DNA of 41,706 nucleotides from positions 1 through 41,706 of the forward strand of contig JABUEY010000019.1 in the NCBI GenBank assembly GCA_013314815.1, written 5' to 3'. The position numbers and the translations under genes were made by a program. This document shows, piece by piece, positions 1 through 9,128 of this stretch. Source of the DNA: Syntrophobacteraceae bacterium. Its GTDB lineage: Bacteria; Desulfobacterota; Syntrophobacteria; Syntrophobacterales; Syntrophobacteraceae. Under the pieces are notes generated by a model, which was not told the DNA's origin, did not search any database, and was given only the letters and a program-made list of their open reading frames with translations. Each line of letters opens with the position of its first letter. The first letter of the stretch is position 1.

Positions 1-1
1 C

Positions 2-1504
2 TCAGAGGGAGAGATACCGTCGGAATTGCTGCAGGCGGCCCGGGAGAAGAGGGAAGAGATGCTCGACGCCGTTTCGCTCTTCTCGGACGAACTCACGGAA
101 GCGATCCTTGAAGACCGGGTCACGGAAGAACTCATCCATGACGCCATACGCAAAGGCACACTCTCCCTGCAGCTTACTCCCGTACTCATGGGATCCGCTT
201 ACAAGAACAAGGGGGTTCAACTTCTCCTGGACGCAGTGTACCGCTATCTTCCCAGCCCATTGGACATCACCAATGAGGCGGTCGACCTGGAAAGGGACGA
301 GGCTCCGGTGCAGTTGGCAAACTCGCCGGAGCTGCCTCTGGTCATGCTGGCCTTCAAGCTGGAAGTGGGCCGCTACGGACAGCTTACGTACGTCAGGGTT
401 TATCAGGGGATCCTCAGCAAGGGGGACACCATCGTCAACGTCCGCACTGGGAAGAGGTCGAAAGTCGGCCGCCTGGTCCGGATGCATGCCGACGAAATGG
501 AAGACATTGAACAGGCTCCCGCTGGAGATATCGTGGCCTTGTTCGGAATCGACTGTGCTTCCGGAGACACATTTACGGACGGCCGTGTGCAGTATGCCAT
601 GACTTCGATCCATATTCCCGAGCCCGTGATTTCGCTTGCGGTCAAGCCGAAGGACAAGAAGGCCGAGATGAACATGGGTAAGGCATTGACCCGGTTTACC
701 AAGGAAGATCCGACTTTCAGGAGCTACCTGGACGAAGAGACGAGCGAGACGATCATCTGCGGGATGGGGGAACTGCACCTCGACGTTTACGTGGAAAGGA
801 TGCGCCGGGAATATCAGGCCGAGGTGGAAACGGGAATGCCCAAAGTCGCATACCGGGAGACGCTCACGCGACAGGCCGAATTCAATTACACTCACAAGAA
901 ACAGACGGGCGGATCCGGGCAGTACGGTCGTGTGGCCGGGTTTATCGAACCCTGGTCCGAGGGGGACTTCCATTTCGAGAACCGGATCACCGGTGGCGCG
1001 ATCCCGACCGAATTCATTCCCTCGTGTGAGAAGGGATTTCAGGCATGCATGGCGAAGGGAACTCTTGCCGGGTTCCCCGTGGTGGGAGTTCGGGTGACCA
1101 TCAACGACGGCGCGGCCCATTCGGTGGATTCGTCCGACCTGGCCTTCCAGCAGGCTGCCATCGGAGCCTTTCGTGAGGCTTACGGCAGGGCGGCTCCCAT
1201 CATCATGGAACCGGTGATGCGGGTGGTGGTGGAGACACCCTCAGAATTCCAGGGTTCCGTGCTCGGGACTCTCAACCAGCGGCGCGGAATGATCATCAGC
1301 ACTTCAGAAGACGGGGTGTTCTCAACGATCGAGGCGGAGGTGCCGCTGGCCGAGATGTTCGGGTATTCCACCGTGCTGAGATCGTCCACTCAGGGGAAAG
1401 CGGAATTCACCATGGAATTCGCCCGATACAATCCCGTACCCAAGAGCATCGCCGAAGAGATTGTGAGGAAGCAGAAGGAAGAGCACAAGGCTGTGAAAAA
1501 ATAG
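2..1504 (+). CDS. fusA: Elongation factor G, 3' part (5' end outside window)
   Basis: Translational GTPase that drives ribosome translocation or recycling. The reading frame is open from base 2, so the gene begins before the window and roughly the first 190 residues (P-loop, switch regions) are missing. Visible are the end of the G domain with the G5-type motif [10 protein letters not shown], then domains II to V. The domain III signature [14 protein letters not shown] and the domain IV start [18 protein letters not shown] are clear. It ends with a Lys-rich tail ([12 protein letters not shown]). The THKKQTGG stretch is reminiscent of the spirochaete/planctomycete/deltaproteobacterial (spd) EF-G subfamily rather than classical EF-G, but that subfamily call is inference. 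No str operon genes follow, which suits a second, non-operonic EF-G copy. Confidence 0.93.
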   Translation, partial: SEGEIPSELLQAAREKREEMLDAVSLFSDELTEAILEDRVTEELIHDAIRKGTLSLQLTPVLMGSAYKNKGVQLLLDAVYRYLPSPLDITNEAVDLERDEAPVQLANSPELPLVMLAFKLEVGRYGQLTYVRVYQGILSKGDTIVNVRTGKRSKVGRLVRMHADEMEDIEQAPAGDIVALFGIDCASGDTFTDGRVQYAMTSIHIPEPVISLAVKPKDKKAEMNMGKALTRFTKEDPTFRSYLDEETSETIICGMGELHLDVYVERMRREYQAEVETGMPKVAYRETLTRQAEFNYTHKKQTGGSGQYGRVAGFIEPWSEGDFHFENRITGGAIPTEFIPSCEKGFQACMAKGTLAGFPVVGVRVTINDGAAHSVDSSDLAFQQAAIGAFREAYGRAAPIIMEPVMRVVVETPSEFQGSVLGTLNQRRGMIISTSEDGVFSTIEAEVPLAEMFGYSTVLRSSTQGKAEFTMEFARYNPVPKSIAEEIVRKQKEEHKAVKK

Positions 1505-1530
1505 GAATACCTCGACGGCAAAGAATTTGC

Positions 1531-1558
1531 TTTGCGACGTCCCGCCTTGGTGTATGAT
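1531..1558 (+). promoter_or_regulatory. Possible sigma-70 promoter for the RecA-fold ATPase gene
   Basis: TTTGCG (1531-1536) and TATGAT (1553-1558) are separated by 16 bases, directly after the EF-G stop and about 70 bases before the ATPase start. The -10 is good and the -35 is weak. Inferred from consensus only. Confidence 0.3.
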
Positions 1559-1630
1559 GATCTTTAAGAAATGGTTCACACGCCTTGGATCGCAGACGTT
1601 TTCCAACGCGTCGTACAAGGAGATGATTTC

Positions 1631-2332
1631 ATGCCCACCGAACGCACGATAAGTACGGACGTTCCCGGAATAATCGAAAGAGCACTGGCGCACCCGCTGA
1701 AGCCCGGCGAACTTGGAGCCGTCATGGCCAGGGCCGGGGCCGGCAAGACGGCCTGCCTCACCTACATCGCCCTCGAATATCTCCTCAGGGGGGAACCTGT
1801 GCTCCATGTGTGCATAGACGTCCTGCCGGATAAAATCAAGGTCTGGTATCATGAAATGCTCAAGAACATGATCGGGGCCATCCCGGGAACGGATCTGGCG
1901 AAGATCCAGCACCGTATGGAACCACAGCGTTTCATTCTTGCTTATCTGCACCAGACCTTCACGCCGGAAAAGCTTGAAAGCAGTTTGAAAAACCTGAGAG
2001 AACAGGCGGGGTTCAATCCCGTGATGGTCATCCTGGATGGCCTCGATTTCGACAACACTTCCTCCTATATGATAGAAGAACTGCAGGCGTTCGCTCAAAG
2101 GCACGGCGTTTCCCTGTGGATGTCCGCGCGCACTCATCGCCACAGGTCCGACGTGAACGAACGGGGAGTGCCTTATCCGTTCAACGAGTGTGACGGTCTG
2201 TTCCAGTCCATCCTCGTTCTCGAACCCACCAGCGACGCGGTCCGGGTGAGGGTGCTCAAGGACAGCGGCGTTTATCATCCGGGAGATCGTGGACTCATAC
2301 TGAATCCCCAGACCTACCTGGTCACAGCTTGA
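1631..2332 (+). CDS. RecA/KaiC-fold (RAD55-like) ATPase of unknown function
   Basis: About 233 residues. I chose ATG 1631 because AAGGAG at 1617-1622 lies 8 bases upstream; the in-frame ATG at 1571 has no such site. A P-loop (ARAGAGKT) sits about 35 residues in, where the first Gly of the classical GxxxxGKT is Ala. A Walker B-like strand followed by Asp (VMVILDGLDF) lies near residue 140, and SLWMSARTHRH near residue 165 resembles the strand after Walker B in RecA-fold ATPases. The ATPase fold is well supported; the substrate and role are not recognisable. It is followed 51 bases later by a coiled-coil protein on the same strand, so the two may act together. Confidence 0.75.
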   Translation: MPTERTISTDVPGIIERALAHPLKPGELGAVMARAGAGKTACLTYIALEYLLRGEPVLHVCIDVLPDKIKVWYHEMLKNMIGAIPGTDLAKIQHRMEPQRFILAYLHQTFTPEKLESSLKNLREQAGFNPVMVILDGLDFDNTSSYMIEELQAFAQRHGVSLWMSARTHRHRSDVNERGVPYPFNECDGLFQSILVLEPTSDAVRVRVLKDSGVYHPGDRGLILNPQTYLVTA

Positions 2333-2383
2333 TTTCTTTGCCGGAACATCAGGAGCCGGCTTTGCTGCAGAAAGGTGTTTCCC

Positions 2384-3097
2384 ATGGAAGATGATCTCAT
2401 TTCCAGTCTTACTCGCCAGGTCAAGGAAGAGGTCATCGAGAACTACCTGCAGGAAAGACGCATCCTGGAGCTGCAAATCGAGGACCTTCACAAACAGGCG
2501 GATCAGCTTCTCTCCTGCGCTCACAATACGGGAAGGCGACTCAGCCGCCTCGCCTATCTCATGATCCACCCCGAGATGATGTCGAGGCTCGTCAACATTC
2601 TGAAGATTCCACCCTCCTCCTTCTGGTCTGCCTGCATGGAAGCGGTCTTTTCCAGGCGCGTTCAATTCATCCGAGTGCGGGCACTCACGGAGAGGGCACG
2701 ATTCAGGAAGCTCATGATCGAAGCCTACAGCCGCCTTTACCGGATGATGGAAATATACCGCCAGAAACATGAAAGCCTTCGGGCGGAATGCAGGGCGGTG
2801 AACAGAAACATCGAGAAATTTCAAAAGAATTTCGATCTGCTGACCATCCTCAGTTTTCTGCGCACCCTGGACATGCAAGGGCTGGAAAGAAAAAACGTAT
2901 TGGGAGAGAACTTCACGCCCGCTGAAATGGCATCCCTCGATCAAAAGCTGTATGTGCGCCCTGTTGCGTTTGAAAGCCTGGCCGTGCCCGAGCCACTGGT
3001 TCTTCCTCGAACCGAAGTCATGGAAACCATCTTGTCCAATCTGGCCCAGGAGATCTACCTCAAGCACAAGAAGCAGGTCCGGCGCCTGTTGAGTTAG
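2384..3097 (+). CDS. Hypothetical coiled-coil protein next to the RecA-fold ATPase
   Basis: About 237 residues, not recognised. I prefer ATG 2384 over the in-frame GTG at 2375 because AAAGGTG at 2371-2377 is correctly spaced from 2384. The protein is predicted almost entirely helical and charged, with heptad-like stretches near the N-terminus (LQIEDLHKQADQLL) and mid-protein (ESLRAECRAVNRNIEKFQKN). It has no signal peptide or membrane segment, so it is probably cytoplasmic. It lies 51 bases after the ATPase gene and is likely cotranscribed with it. A structural or adaptor role for the ATPase is inference. Confidence 0.75.
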   Translation: MEDDLISSLTRQVKEEVIENYLQERRILELQIEDLHKQADQLLSCAHNTGRRLSRLAYLMIHPEMMSRLVNILKIPPSSFWSACMEAVFSRRVQFIRVRALTERARFRKLMIEAYSRLYRMMEIYRQKHESLRAECRAVNRNIEKFQKNFDLLTILSFLRTLDMQGLERKNVLGENFTPAEMASLDQKLYVRPVAFESLAVPEPLVLPRTEVMETILSNLAQEIYLKHKKQVRRLLS

Positions 3098-3621
3098 GGG
3101 GCTTCGCTGCCGTCCACGCGTTCCCCCTTCAACCTTTTGCACCATTGAAACTCGTCCCGCATGAACAGTTGCCTGAATCGCGGCATCATTCCCAGGCCCG
3201 GCGCCGTCATGTCTGCACGGCAGTATCCGTTTCGAACCACGAAAAGACCCCGCTGGAATCTTCGGTACAACGGGCATCAACCTGCACTGCCGAAATAAAT
3301 GCCGGCCCCACCTCCCATGATCGCTTCTTTTTCGTGTGCAAGAAATGTAACGCCTTGAGAAAAAATCGTAACCCGGAAAGAACTCCTTCGAAAGTTTGTT
3401 TCTCTAGCCTATCCGAATCATTATATTAGTTTTTTATGGCATACTGTTTGCTCATGGCAATCAGACCGGGGAAAGATTCGAGCCGGGTGCAATGGGGACT
3501 CCTTGCCCGGACATCGGCAGGCATGGAGCATTGAAACGAACGCATTGCGCGGGCTTCCGGCGCACGCTGACGGCAGTCAACTTTCGATGCCCGGCCCAGG
3601 CCGAGCACGAGGGAGAAGAAG
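3098..3621. other. Intergenic region, 524 bp
   Basis: No convincing gene. A TTG-started frame at 3145-3429 lacks a ribosome binding site and has a protein-unlike composition. The region is AT-richer towards 3420-3440 and carries the sigma-54-like site at 3437-3451. Confidence 0.5.
3437..3451 (+). promoter_or_regulatory. Candidate sigma-54 (-24/-12) promoter
   Basis: The sequence TGGCATACTGTTTGC matches TGGCAC-N5-TTGC with one mismatch, and keeps the invariant GG and GC with the required 10 bases between them. It lies upstream of the small Cys-rich gene at 3622, leaving a leader of about 160 bases. Two sigma-54 activator genes occur elsewhere in the window. Single-site consensus matching is prone to chance hits. 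Confidence 0.42.
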
Positions 3622-3846
3622 ATGAAGTTCCAGTGTATTCGATGCCGATTCACCTGGGGTGAAGGAGAGCCGGAGGTAGACGGATATTCGCACGGGTTGT
3701 GCACGGGTTGTTTGAAGGACGCCCTGGCTCCGCTATATCGCAGGAGGCAGATCACCGAGGGCAATTTTGACTGTTTCGGGAGATCCTCCGGCTTCTGCGA
3801 TCGACATGACTGCAAATACAGGGAGATATGCCTCGCGTTGAACTGA
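3622..3846 (+). CDS. Small eight-cysteine protein, probable metal binder
   Basis: 74 residues with a purine-rich ribosome binding site (GGAGAAGAAG) just before ATG 3622. Cysteines at 5, 8, 27 and 30 form two CxxC knuckles (CIRC, CTGC) typical of a zinc ribbon or rubredoxin-like fold. Four more cysteines at 51, 59, 64 and 70 are spread over the C-terminal third. There is no signal peptide, so it is probably cytoplasmic. The family is not recognised; zinc or iron binding is inferred from the cysteine spacing. A sigma-54-like promoter lies upstream. The next gene, also small and Cys-containing, starts 164 bases later on the same strand. Confidence 0.72.
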   Translation: MKFQCIRCRFTWGEGEPEVDGYSHGLCTGCLKDALAPLYRRRQITEGNFDCFGRSSGFCDRHDCKYREICLALN

Positions 3847-4010
3847 ACCGGGGGAAAACCACAGGCTGGCCCGGAAAGTCGATCCTCGTGGCGCATCTTT
3901 CCTGTGTCCTTCAGGAGTATTAGATTGAGTGGACAAGATGAAAGAACCCACGGGATGATTGCCGGCGGAACGGCATCACCCGGAACGGATATCGGAAGGA
4001 GGGCAGACAG

Positions 4011-4349
4011 ATGGAAACCGGGAATCAATTGAAGGTGGTTGCGGCTTTGGAATGTGACTGCTGCGTGCTGGCTGAGGACGCCGGCAGCAGAGACTATGGT
4101 TGTGCTCAAAGGGGAACCGTTTTTACGGAGAGGGAGCAGCGGGTGTTGAAGCGGATACGTGAGGCGAGCGCGCACGCGGGTTTGCTTCGTGAGCGGATCA
4201 AGGTGATCGAAGGAGAATCACCGGTTGACACGGGAGCACGGGAGGCGGCAAGGGAGGAGTATGAAAGACTGAGAGCCCTGCGTTCGGAGCTTGAAAAAGA
4301 GCGTGTGGCCGCAGCGGAAGAGAGGATGAGGCTGCTGGGTCATGCGTAA
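4011..4349 (+). CDS. Hypothetical small protein: Cys-rich N-terminus, helical C-terminus
   Basis: 112 residues, start supported by GGAAGGAGG upstream of ATG 4011. The N-terminal 35 residues hold a CDCC cluster and one further Cys. The rest is a long charged helix, probably coiled coil (from FTEREQRVLKRIREAS and EYERLRALRSELEKER). It has no signal or membrane segment. It is followed 30 bases later by a strong intrinsic terminator, so it is the last gene of its transcript. The family is not recognised. The Cys cluster with a helical tail suggests a metal-linked adaptor, which is a guess. Confidence 0.68.
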   Translation: METGNQLKVVAALECDCCVLAEDAGSRDYGCAQRGTVFTEREQRVLKRIREASAHAGLLRERIKVIEGESPVDTGAREAAREEYERLRALRSELEKERVAAAEERMRLLGHA

Positions 4350-4379
4350 GGAGACACATGGAAAAACAGATCCAGCCAC

Positions 4380-4414
4380 AACCCGGTGTTGACGGACACC
4401 GGGTTTTTTGTTTT
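4380..4414 (+). terminator. Rho-independent terminator
   Basis: Ten-base stem AACCCGGTGT / ACACCGGGTT (4380-4389 with 4396-4405), six-base loop TGACGG, then a T-rich tract interrupted by one G. It lies 30 bases after the stop of the preceding gene. Confidence 0.88.
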
Positions 4415-4700
4415 GTATCCTAGGGCGATTCAGGGTGCCACATTGTGTTGTGCGCGAGTGGAGGAAATATTCTTCAGATAACAGGAGCCCGGCGCGCAGT
4501 TGAAAACATTGCCGTAACAGCTGGTACTTGACAGGACTTCACCTTCCACACGAGCAAGTTCGTCTCTCCGTTGAAAAGTCCTATTCCATCGATATCGGTT
4601 GCCGGCATGGGTTCTTCCGGCATTCTTTCATCAACACGTACCCGAACGGTTGTCCCACAAAGATGGAACACTCCCGCAACGACGTCATTTGGCATTACAA

Positions 4701-4727
4701 CGTCATTGCCGCGAAGGCGGGAATCCA
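4701..4727. repeat. REP-like hairpin
   Basis: The core CGTCATTGCCGC, GAAG, GCGGGAATCC forms a hairpin with one mismatch. The same GCGGGAATGACG core appears at 10586-10599 and in the perfect palindrome at 39841-39879. It resembles the short dispersed hairpins common in proteobacteria. Confidence 0.6.
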
Positions 4728-4808
4728 GGAAGAGTGAAAACGTGCATGACGAAACAGTTTCATGCAATGGGAAAGAGCCTGGAAGATAAGGAAGATAAGA
4801 TGGATGGA

Positions 4809-4892
4809 GATGTCATCGATCCATTGCGTGAGAAGCACCTCATGCGTGAGAGCACCGGAGGTACTCGACTGCCGGATGAACCACCTTTTTCA
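4809..4892 (+). repeat. Dispersed composite repeat, copy 1
   Basis: Alignable by eye with 10602-10670. Shared blocks in the same order are GATG-C-TCGATCC-TTGCGTGA, AAGC, CCGGAG, and TGCCGGATGAA followed by a pyrimidine tract. This copy carries about 16 extra bases in the middle, where GCGTGAGA is duplicated. It sits about 110 bases upstream of maeB. In both copies a REP-like hairpin or half-hairpin lies just upstream. Confidence 0.6.
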
Positions 4893-4997
4893 CGGGGTAT
4901 TCTTTATCCGAGGCCGGGGTTTCTTTCTTTAAAGGCACACTTAAACCTTTCGATGACCGTTCAGGCGTGGTGAGACTTTGTTCAGGAGCAGCAGGAA

Positions 4998-7271
4998 ATG
5001 GTACGCAGAGGAGATGCACTCGAATACCACAGGCAGGAGCGACCCGGCAAGATCGAGGTCAAGTCGACAAAGCCATGCATGACCCAGAGAGACCTTGCCA
5101 TGGCTTATACGCCGGGGGTCGCCGAACCCTGCAGGGAGATCGGGCGCGATTCGGACAAGGTTTTCGAATACACGGCCAGGGGAAACCTGGTGGCCGTTGT
5201 CACCAACGGCACTGCGGTGCTCGGCCTGGGGCACATTGGCCCCCTGGCGGCCAAGCCCGTGATGGAAGGCAAAGCGGTTCTATTCAAGAGGTTCGCTGAC
5301 ATCGATGTATTCGACATCGAACTCGATTCGACGGATCCTGAAGAGATCATCCAGGTTGTGAGCCTGCTCGAACCCACCTTTGGAGGGATCAACCTGGAAG
5401 ACATCAAGGCTCCCGAATGCTTTTACATCGAGGAGCGGCTCAAAGAGATCATGAACATCCCCGTGTTTCATGACGACCAGCACGGAACGGCCATCATTTC
5501 CGGAGCAGCTCTTCTGAATTCCCTGGAATTGAACGGGAAGAAGATCGACGAGGTCAAGGTGGTTTTCTCGGGAGCGGGTGCAGCGGGTATTGCCTGTGCC
5601 GAACTCTACATCAAGCTTGGAGTAAGAAGGGAGAATCTCTACCTGGTGGATTCGAAGGGCCTGGTATTCAGAGGGCGGAAGAACGGGATGAATCCATACA
5701 AGGAGCGGCTTGCAAACGGAGACGGCCCGATGACCCTCGCCGAAGTCATGAAGGGGGCGGATGTTTTCGCTGGAGTATCCGTCTCGGGACTCGTCACGAA
5801 AGAGATGGTCGCAAGCATGGCCGACAGCCCGATCCTGTTCGCCATGGCCAATCCGAATCCAGAGATCATGTACGATGAAGCCGTCTCGGTTCGCGACGAC
5901 ATCATCATGGCGACCGGGCGTTCTGATTTCCCCAACCAGGTGAACAACGTTCTGGGATTCCCCTTTATCTTTCGGGGTGCACTCGACGTCAGCGCCAGGG
6001 CAATCAACGACGCGATGAAGATTGCGGCCGTGAATGCCCTGGCAGATCTGGCCAAGGAGGATGTCCCCGATTCGGTACTGAAGGCCTACGGCATGAAGAG
6101 GATTGAGTTCGGGCCCGAGTATATCATTCCCAAGCCGTTCGACCCGAGAGTCCTCGTCTGGGAAGCCATGGCCGTGGCAAGAGCTGCGGTGGAATCGGGG
6201 GTGGCAAGAAAGCCCGTATCGGACTGGGAAGCCTACCGGGACAGTCTTGAAAGCCGCCTGGGCCGCTCGCAGGAAATCATGCGCAGAGTGATCCATAAGG
6301 CCAAGAGGGATCCCAAGCGGATCGTCTTTCTTGAGGGCAGGGACCCCCAGATCCTGCGCGCCTGCCAGGTGATCCTCGACGAGGGCATCGCAAAGCCCAT
6401 TCTGCTTGGCGACGGTGAAGTCATCGAAAAGAGGATCGTTGAACTTCACCTCGACCTCGAGGGAGTCGTGATTGTGGACCCCAGGAATTTCGAGCGTCTC
6501 GATGAATATGCTCTGCAGTTCTATAAGCTGAGATGCCGCAAGGGGATCACTCTGCAGGAAGCCAGGCACCTTCTGCGCTACAATCCAAATTATTTCGGAG
6601 CCATGATGGTGAAAATGTGCGATGCAGACGGACTGGTGGGGGGCGTCAACCAGCACTATCCCGACACCATACGGCCGGCCCTGCAGACTCTTCCCCTGGA
6701 AAAAGACGTATCCGTTATCGCAGGTGTGTACATGATGGTCTTTCCCAAGGATGTCATGTTCTTTGCGGACACCACGGTAAACATCGACCCGACGGCCGAA
6801 CAGCTTGCCGAAATCGCCATTTGCACCGCGGACACGGCAAAGCAGCTCGATATCGAACCCCGGATTGCCATGCTTTCCTTCAGCAACTTCGGAAGCACTC
6901 GTCACCCGAGGTCCGACAAGGTGGCCCTTGCGACCAGGATCGTCAAGCAACGGCGGCCGGATCTGATCATCGATGGAGAAATGCAGGCGGACACAGCGGT
7001 TGTCCCCGAGATACTCAACGGAGTCTACGACTTCAACACACTCAAACACAAGGCGAACATCCTCATATTCCCGTCGCTCGAGGCAGGAAACATCGCTTTC
7101 AAGCTCATGTCCCGCCTGGGGGGAGCCCGAGCCATCGGGCCGATCCTCATGGGCACGAGCGAAGCCATCCATGTACTGCAGCGCAACTGCGACGTCGAGG
7201 ACATTGTCAACACGACATCGCTCGCCGTAGTGGATGCCCAGGAACATCAAAGATGCTCACTGGTGGAATAA
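4998..7271 (+). CDS. maeB: NADP-dependent malic enzyme with C-terminal phosphotransacetylase-like domain
   Basis: Oxidative decarboxylation of malate to pyruvate and CO2 with NAD(P) reduction, in the cytoplasm. At 757 residues it has the full length of the large MaeB type. Residues 1-430 are the malic enzyme: [33 protein letters not shown] and the Rossmann motif [10 protein letters not shown] are all present. Residues 430-757 resemble phosphate acetyltransferase ([25 protein letters not shown]). In characterised relatives this domain is regulatory and senses acetyl-CoA rather than being catalytic. AGGAG nine bases before ATG 4998 supports the start. The gene stands alone. In a propionate-oxidising syntroph, malate to pyruvate would be on the main carbon route; that link is inference. 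Confidence 0.95.
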   Translation: MVRRGDALEYHRQERPGKIEVKSTKPCMTQRDLAMAYTPGVAEPCREIGRDSDKVFEYTARGNLVAVVTNGTAVLGLGHIGPLAAKPVMEGKAVLFKRFADIDVFDIELDSTDPEEIIQVVSLLEPTFGGINLEDIKAPECFYIEERLKEIMNIPVFHDDQHGTAIISGAALLNSLELNGKKIDEVKVVFSGAGAAGIACAELYIKLGVRRENLYLVDSKGLVFRGRKNGMNPYKERLANGDGPMTLAEVMKGADVFAGVSVSGLVTKEMVASMADSPILFAMANPNPEIMYDEAVSVRDDIIMATGRSDFPNQVNNVLGFPFIFRGALDVSARAINDAMKIAAVNALADLAKEDVPDSVLKAYGMKRIEFGPEYIIPKPFDPRVLVWEAMAVARAAVESGVARKPVSDWEAYRDSLESRLGRSQEIMRRVIHKAKRDPKRIVFLEGRDPQILRACQVILDEGIAKPILLGDGEVIEKRIVELHLDLEGVVIVDPRNFERLDEYALQFYKLRCRKGITLQEARHLLRYNPNYFGAMMVKMCDADGLVGGVNQHYPDTIRPALQTLPLEKDVSVIAGVYMMVFPKDVMFFADTTVNIDPTAEQLAEIAICTADTAKQLDIEPRIAMLSFSNFGSTRHPRSDKVALATRIVKQRRPDLIIDGEMQADTAVVPEILNGVYDFNTLKHKANILIFPSLEAGNIAFKLMSRLGGARAIGPILMGTSEAIHVLQRNCDVEDIVNTTSLAVVDAQEHQRCSLVE

Positions 7272-7291
7272 TGATAGACGCCCGGCGGATG

Positions 7292-7321
7292 TTGATTGAT
7301 GTTTTCCTGATTTTCTAGTAT
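7292..7321 (+). promoter_or_regulatory. Likely promoter of the thiC riboswitch transcript
   Basis: TTGATT (7292-7297), an 18-base gap and TAGTAT (7316-7321), about 50 bases before the riboswitch core and just after the maeB stop. Each hexamer has 4 of 6 consensus matches. Confidence 0.35.
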
Positions 7322-7368
7322 GTTTGATATCGTAAGATTTTGTCGACCGGATTTACAATAGGTTCAAT

Positions 7369-7450
7369 AGCCGGAGGGGTGCTCTCTTTGCGAGAGCTGA
7401 GATGATACCCTTGGAACCTGATCCAGATCATACTGGCGGAGGAATCGGCG
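7369..7450 (+). promoter_or_regulatory. TPP riboswitch (THI element)
   Basis: The diagnostic conserved blocks occur in order: GGAGGGGTGC, GAGCTGAGATGATACCC, GGAACCTGATCCAGATCATA and CTGGCGGAGGAA. These are the J/P elements of the thiamine pyrophosphate aptamer. A terminator hairpin follows about 25 bases later and thiC lies downstream. Expected logic is repression of thiC by premature termination when TPP is bound. Confidence 0.95.
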
Positions 7451-7473
7451 AACGAGATGGAAGTGATCTCTCG

Positions 7474-7503
7474 ATGGCCGTTTTCTCGCACGGCCATTTT
7501 TTA
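7474..7503 (+). terminator. Riboswitch expression-platform terminator
   Basis: Stem ATGGCCG (7474-7480) with CGGCCAT (7491-7497), a ten-base loop, then a T run. It lies between the TPP aptamer and the thiC ribosome binding site, consistent with transcriptional attenuation. Confidence 0.85.
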
Positions 7504-7572
7504 TTCTGGGCAGTATCCTGATCGGTCTCAGTGGGACGACACCTCTCCTCCTATGCATCACAGGAGGACACC

Positions 7573-8841
7573 GTGGCAACACAATTGGATCACGCCAGAG
7601 CGGGAACGATTACCGAGGAGATGAAACAGGCCGTGGCGGACGAACCCGTCACAGCTGAGGAGTTGAGGGATCTCATTGCAGCAGGCCATGCAGTTCTGCC
7701 CAGGAACGTCAACCATTCCTTTCCCATTGTGCGCGCCATTGGCCGGGGCCTGAAAACCAAGGTCAACGCAAACCTCGGTACCAGCGGCGAATGCCACAGC
7801 CATGATCTCGAGAGCAAGAAGCTGGAAGCTGCCATCAAGGCAAAGACGGATTCCATTATGGATCTTTCCACGGGAGGAGATCTCTCCAGTCTGAGAGGAT
7901 TCTTTCTCGAAAAGTCGCCGGTCATGGTGGGATCCGTTCCGATCTATGGACTGGCCACTGAAATGGTCTGCAACCAGCAACCGCTCGACAGGATGGACGC
8001 GGACCAGCTGCTGCGAAGCATTGAAAGACAATGCGCCGAAGGGCTGGATTACATCACCGTTCATTGCGGCGTCACTCTGGCTTCCGTGGGCAAGCTCGAG
8101 AAATTCGAGCGGATCATGCCCTGTGTCAGCCGCGGCGGATCCATCCACATGCACTGGATGCGCAAGAACGGGAAAGAAAACCCGCTTTACGAGTACTACG
8201 ATGATCTTCTCGAGATTGCCCACAAGTACGACGTCACTTTGAGCCTGGGAGACGGGTTTCGTCCGGGAACTATCCTCGACGCTACCGACGGCGCTCAAAT
8301 CGAGGAACTGATGATTCTCGGCGAACTGGCGAAACGAGCCTGGAACCGGGGGGTCCAGGTGATGATCGAGGGACCCGGTCATGTGCCTCTCCAGCAGATC
8401 CAGGCGAACATGATGCTTCAGAAGCGCCTGTGCAACGGCGCACCGTTCTACATCCTCGGCCCCCTGCCCACAGACATCGCGGCGGGCTACGATCACATCA
8501 CATCCGCAATAGGTGGAGCCATCGCGGGGGCAGCGGGGGCGGATTTCATCTGCTACGTGACTCCCGCGGAGCACCTCGGGCTCCCCAATGCCGACGACGT
8601 CTACCAGGGGGTGATGGCTGCAAGAATCGCCGCCCACGTTGCAGATATTGCCAAGGGCCTTCCCGGAGCCATGGAGGCGGATCGCCGCATTTCCATCGCC
8701 CGCCAGAAGCTCGACTGGGATGGGGTCATAAAGGAATCTCTTGACCCCGACCTGGTCAGGGAACGCCTGCAGATCACCGAGGACAGGGAAGCGTGCACCA
8801 TGTGCGGGAAACTTTGCGCCGTCAAGATCAGCCGGCTTTAA
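7573..8841 (+). CDS. thiC: Phosphomethylpyrimidine synthase ThiC (short type)
   Basis: Radical-SAM enzyme that rearranges AIR into HMP-P, the pyrimidine part of thiamine. I chose GTG 7573 because AGGAGG (7562-7567) lies five bases before it; earlier in-frame starts would sit between terminator and ribosome site. This gives 422 residues, matching the shorter clostridial/archaeal-like class rather than the ~600-residue enterobacterial form. Family motifs include NANLGTSGE, DLSTGGD, FYILGPLPTDIAAGYDHI and GAAGADFICYVTPAEHL. The C-terminal cluster motif reads CTMCGKLC, a CX2CX3C spacing, one residue shorter than the CX2CX4C usually quoted for long ThiC. Controlled by the upstream TPP riboswitch. 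No other thi gene is nearby. Confidence 0.96.
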   Translation: MATQLDHARAGTITEEMKQAVADEPVTAEELRDLIAAGHAVLPRNVNHSFPIVRAIGRGLKTKVNANLGTSGECHSHDLESKKLEAAIKAKTDSIMDLSTGGDLSSLRGFFLEKSPVMVGSVPIYGLATEMVCNQQPLDRMDADQLLRSIERQCAEGLDYITVHCGVTLASVGKLEKFERIMPCVSRGGSIHMHWMRKNGKENPLYEYYDDLLEIAHKYDVTLSLGDGFRPGTILDATDGAQIEELMILGELAKRAWNRGVQVMIEGPGHVPLQQIQANMMLQKRLCNGAPFYILGPLPTDIAAGYDHITSAIGGAIAGAAGADFICYVTPAEHLGLPNADDVYQGVMAARIAAHVADIAKGLPGAMEADRRISIARQKLDWDGVIKESLDPDLVRERLQITEDREACTMCGKLCAVKISRL

Positions 8842-9128
8842 ACATGGCCCTGCGAAGGATCCGATGACGGGACCGGCCAGAGCGCGGCCAGACCTCACCA
8901 TTTCGGACGTGGAATCCGGAATATGCCAGACTTCGGGAAGACTTCTGAAGGAAGATGGAGAGGGGCGGTACAGGGGGAGAATAAACAGATCAGGGAAACG
9001 CCAACACCCGGTTCTGCGCCTCTCGCCCGCCCGCCTCTCTGTCGGTGCTTCTTCCGTGGATAAATAATGTCAAAAAACGAAAGTGACTCTCAAAGAGGCG
9101 GCACGGTCAACCGGGTAATCAAGTCGAT

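Larger units (their letters stand above)
4415..4997. other. Gene-poor stretch with repeat DNA
   Basis: About 580 bases between the terminator and maeB. Short frames here overlap repeats; one minus-strand frame reads through the familiar LDSRLRGNDV peptide that marks dispersed REP-type hairpins. It contains the hairpin at 4701-4727 and one copy of a composite repeat at 4809-4892. I see no coding gene. Confidence 0.6.

Noticed and set aside
3145-3429. TTG-started 94-codon frame
   Set aside because: No ribosome binding site, Ser/Arg/Thr-rich composition and no recognisable domain; it probably is noncoding leader DNA.
4528-4533. Exact TTGACA hexamer upstream of maeB
   Set aside because: No acceptable -10 box lies 15-19 bases downstream.
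4474-4973. Several overlapping frames in the gap before maeB
   Set aside because: They read through REP-like repeat DNA (the minus-strand peptide LDSRLRGNDV is a known product of such repeats) and lack start signals.
8741-9067. Plus-strand 108-codon frame at the thiC 3' end
   Set aside because: It starts inside thiC in another frame and is Arg/Pro-rich; no ribosome site.
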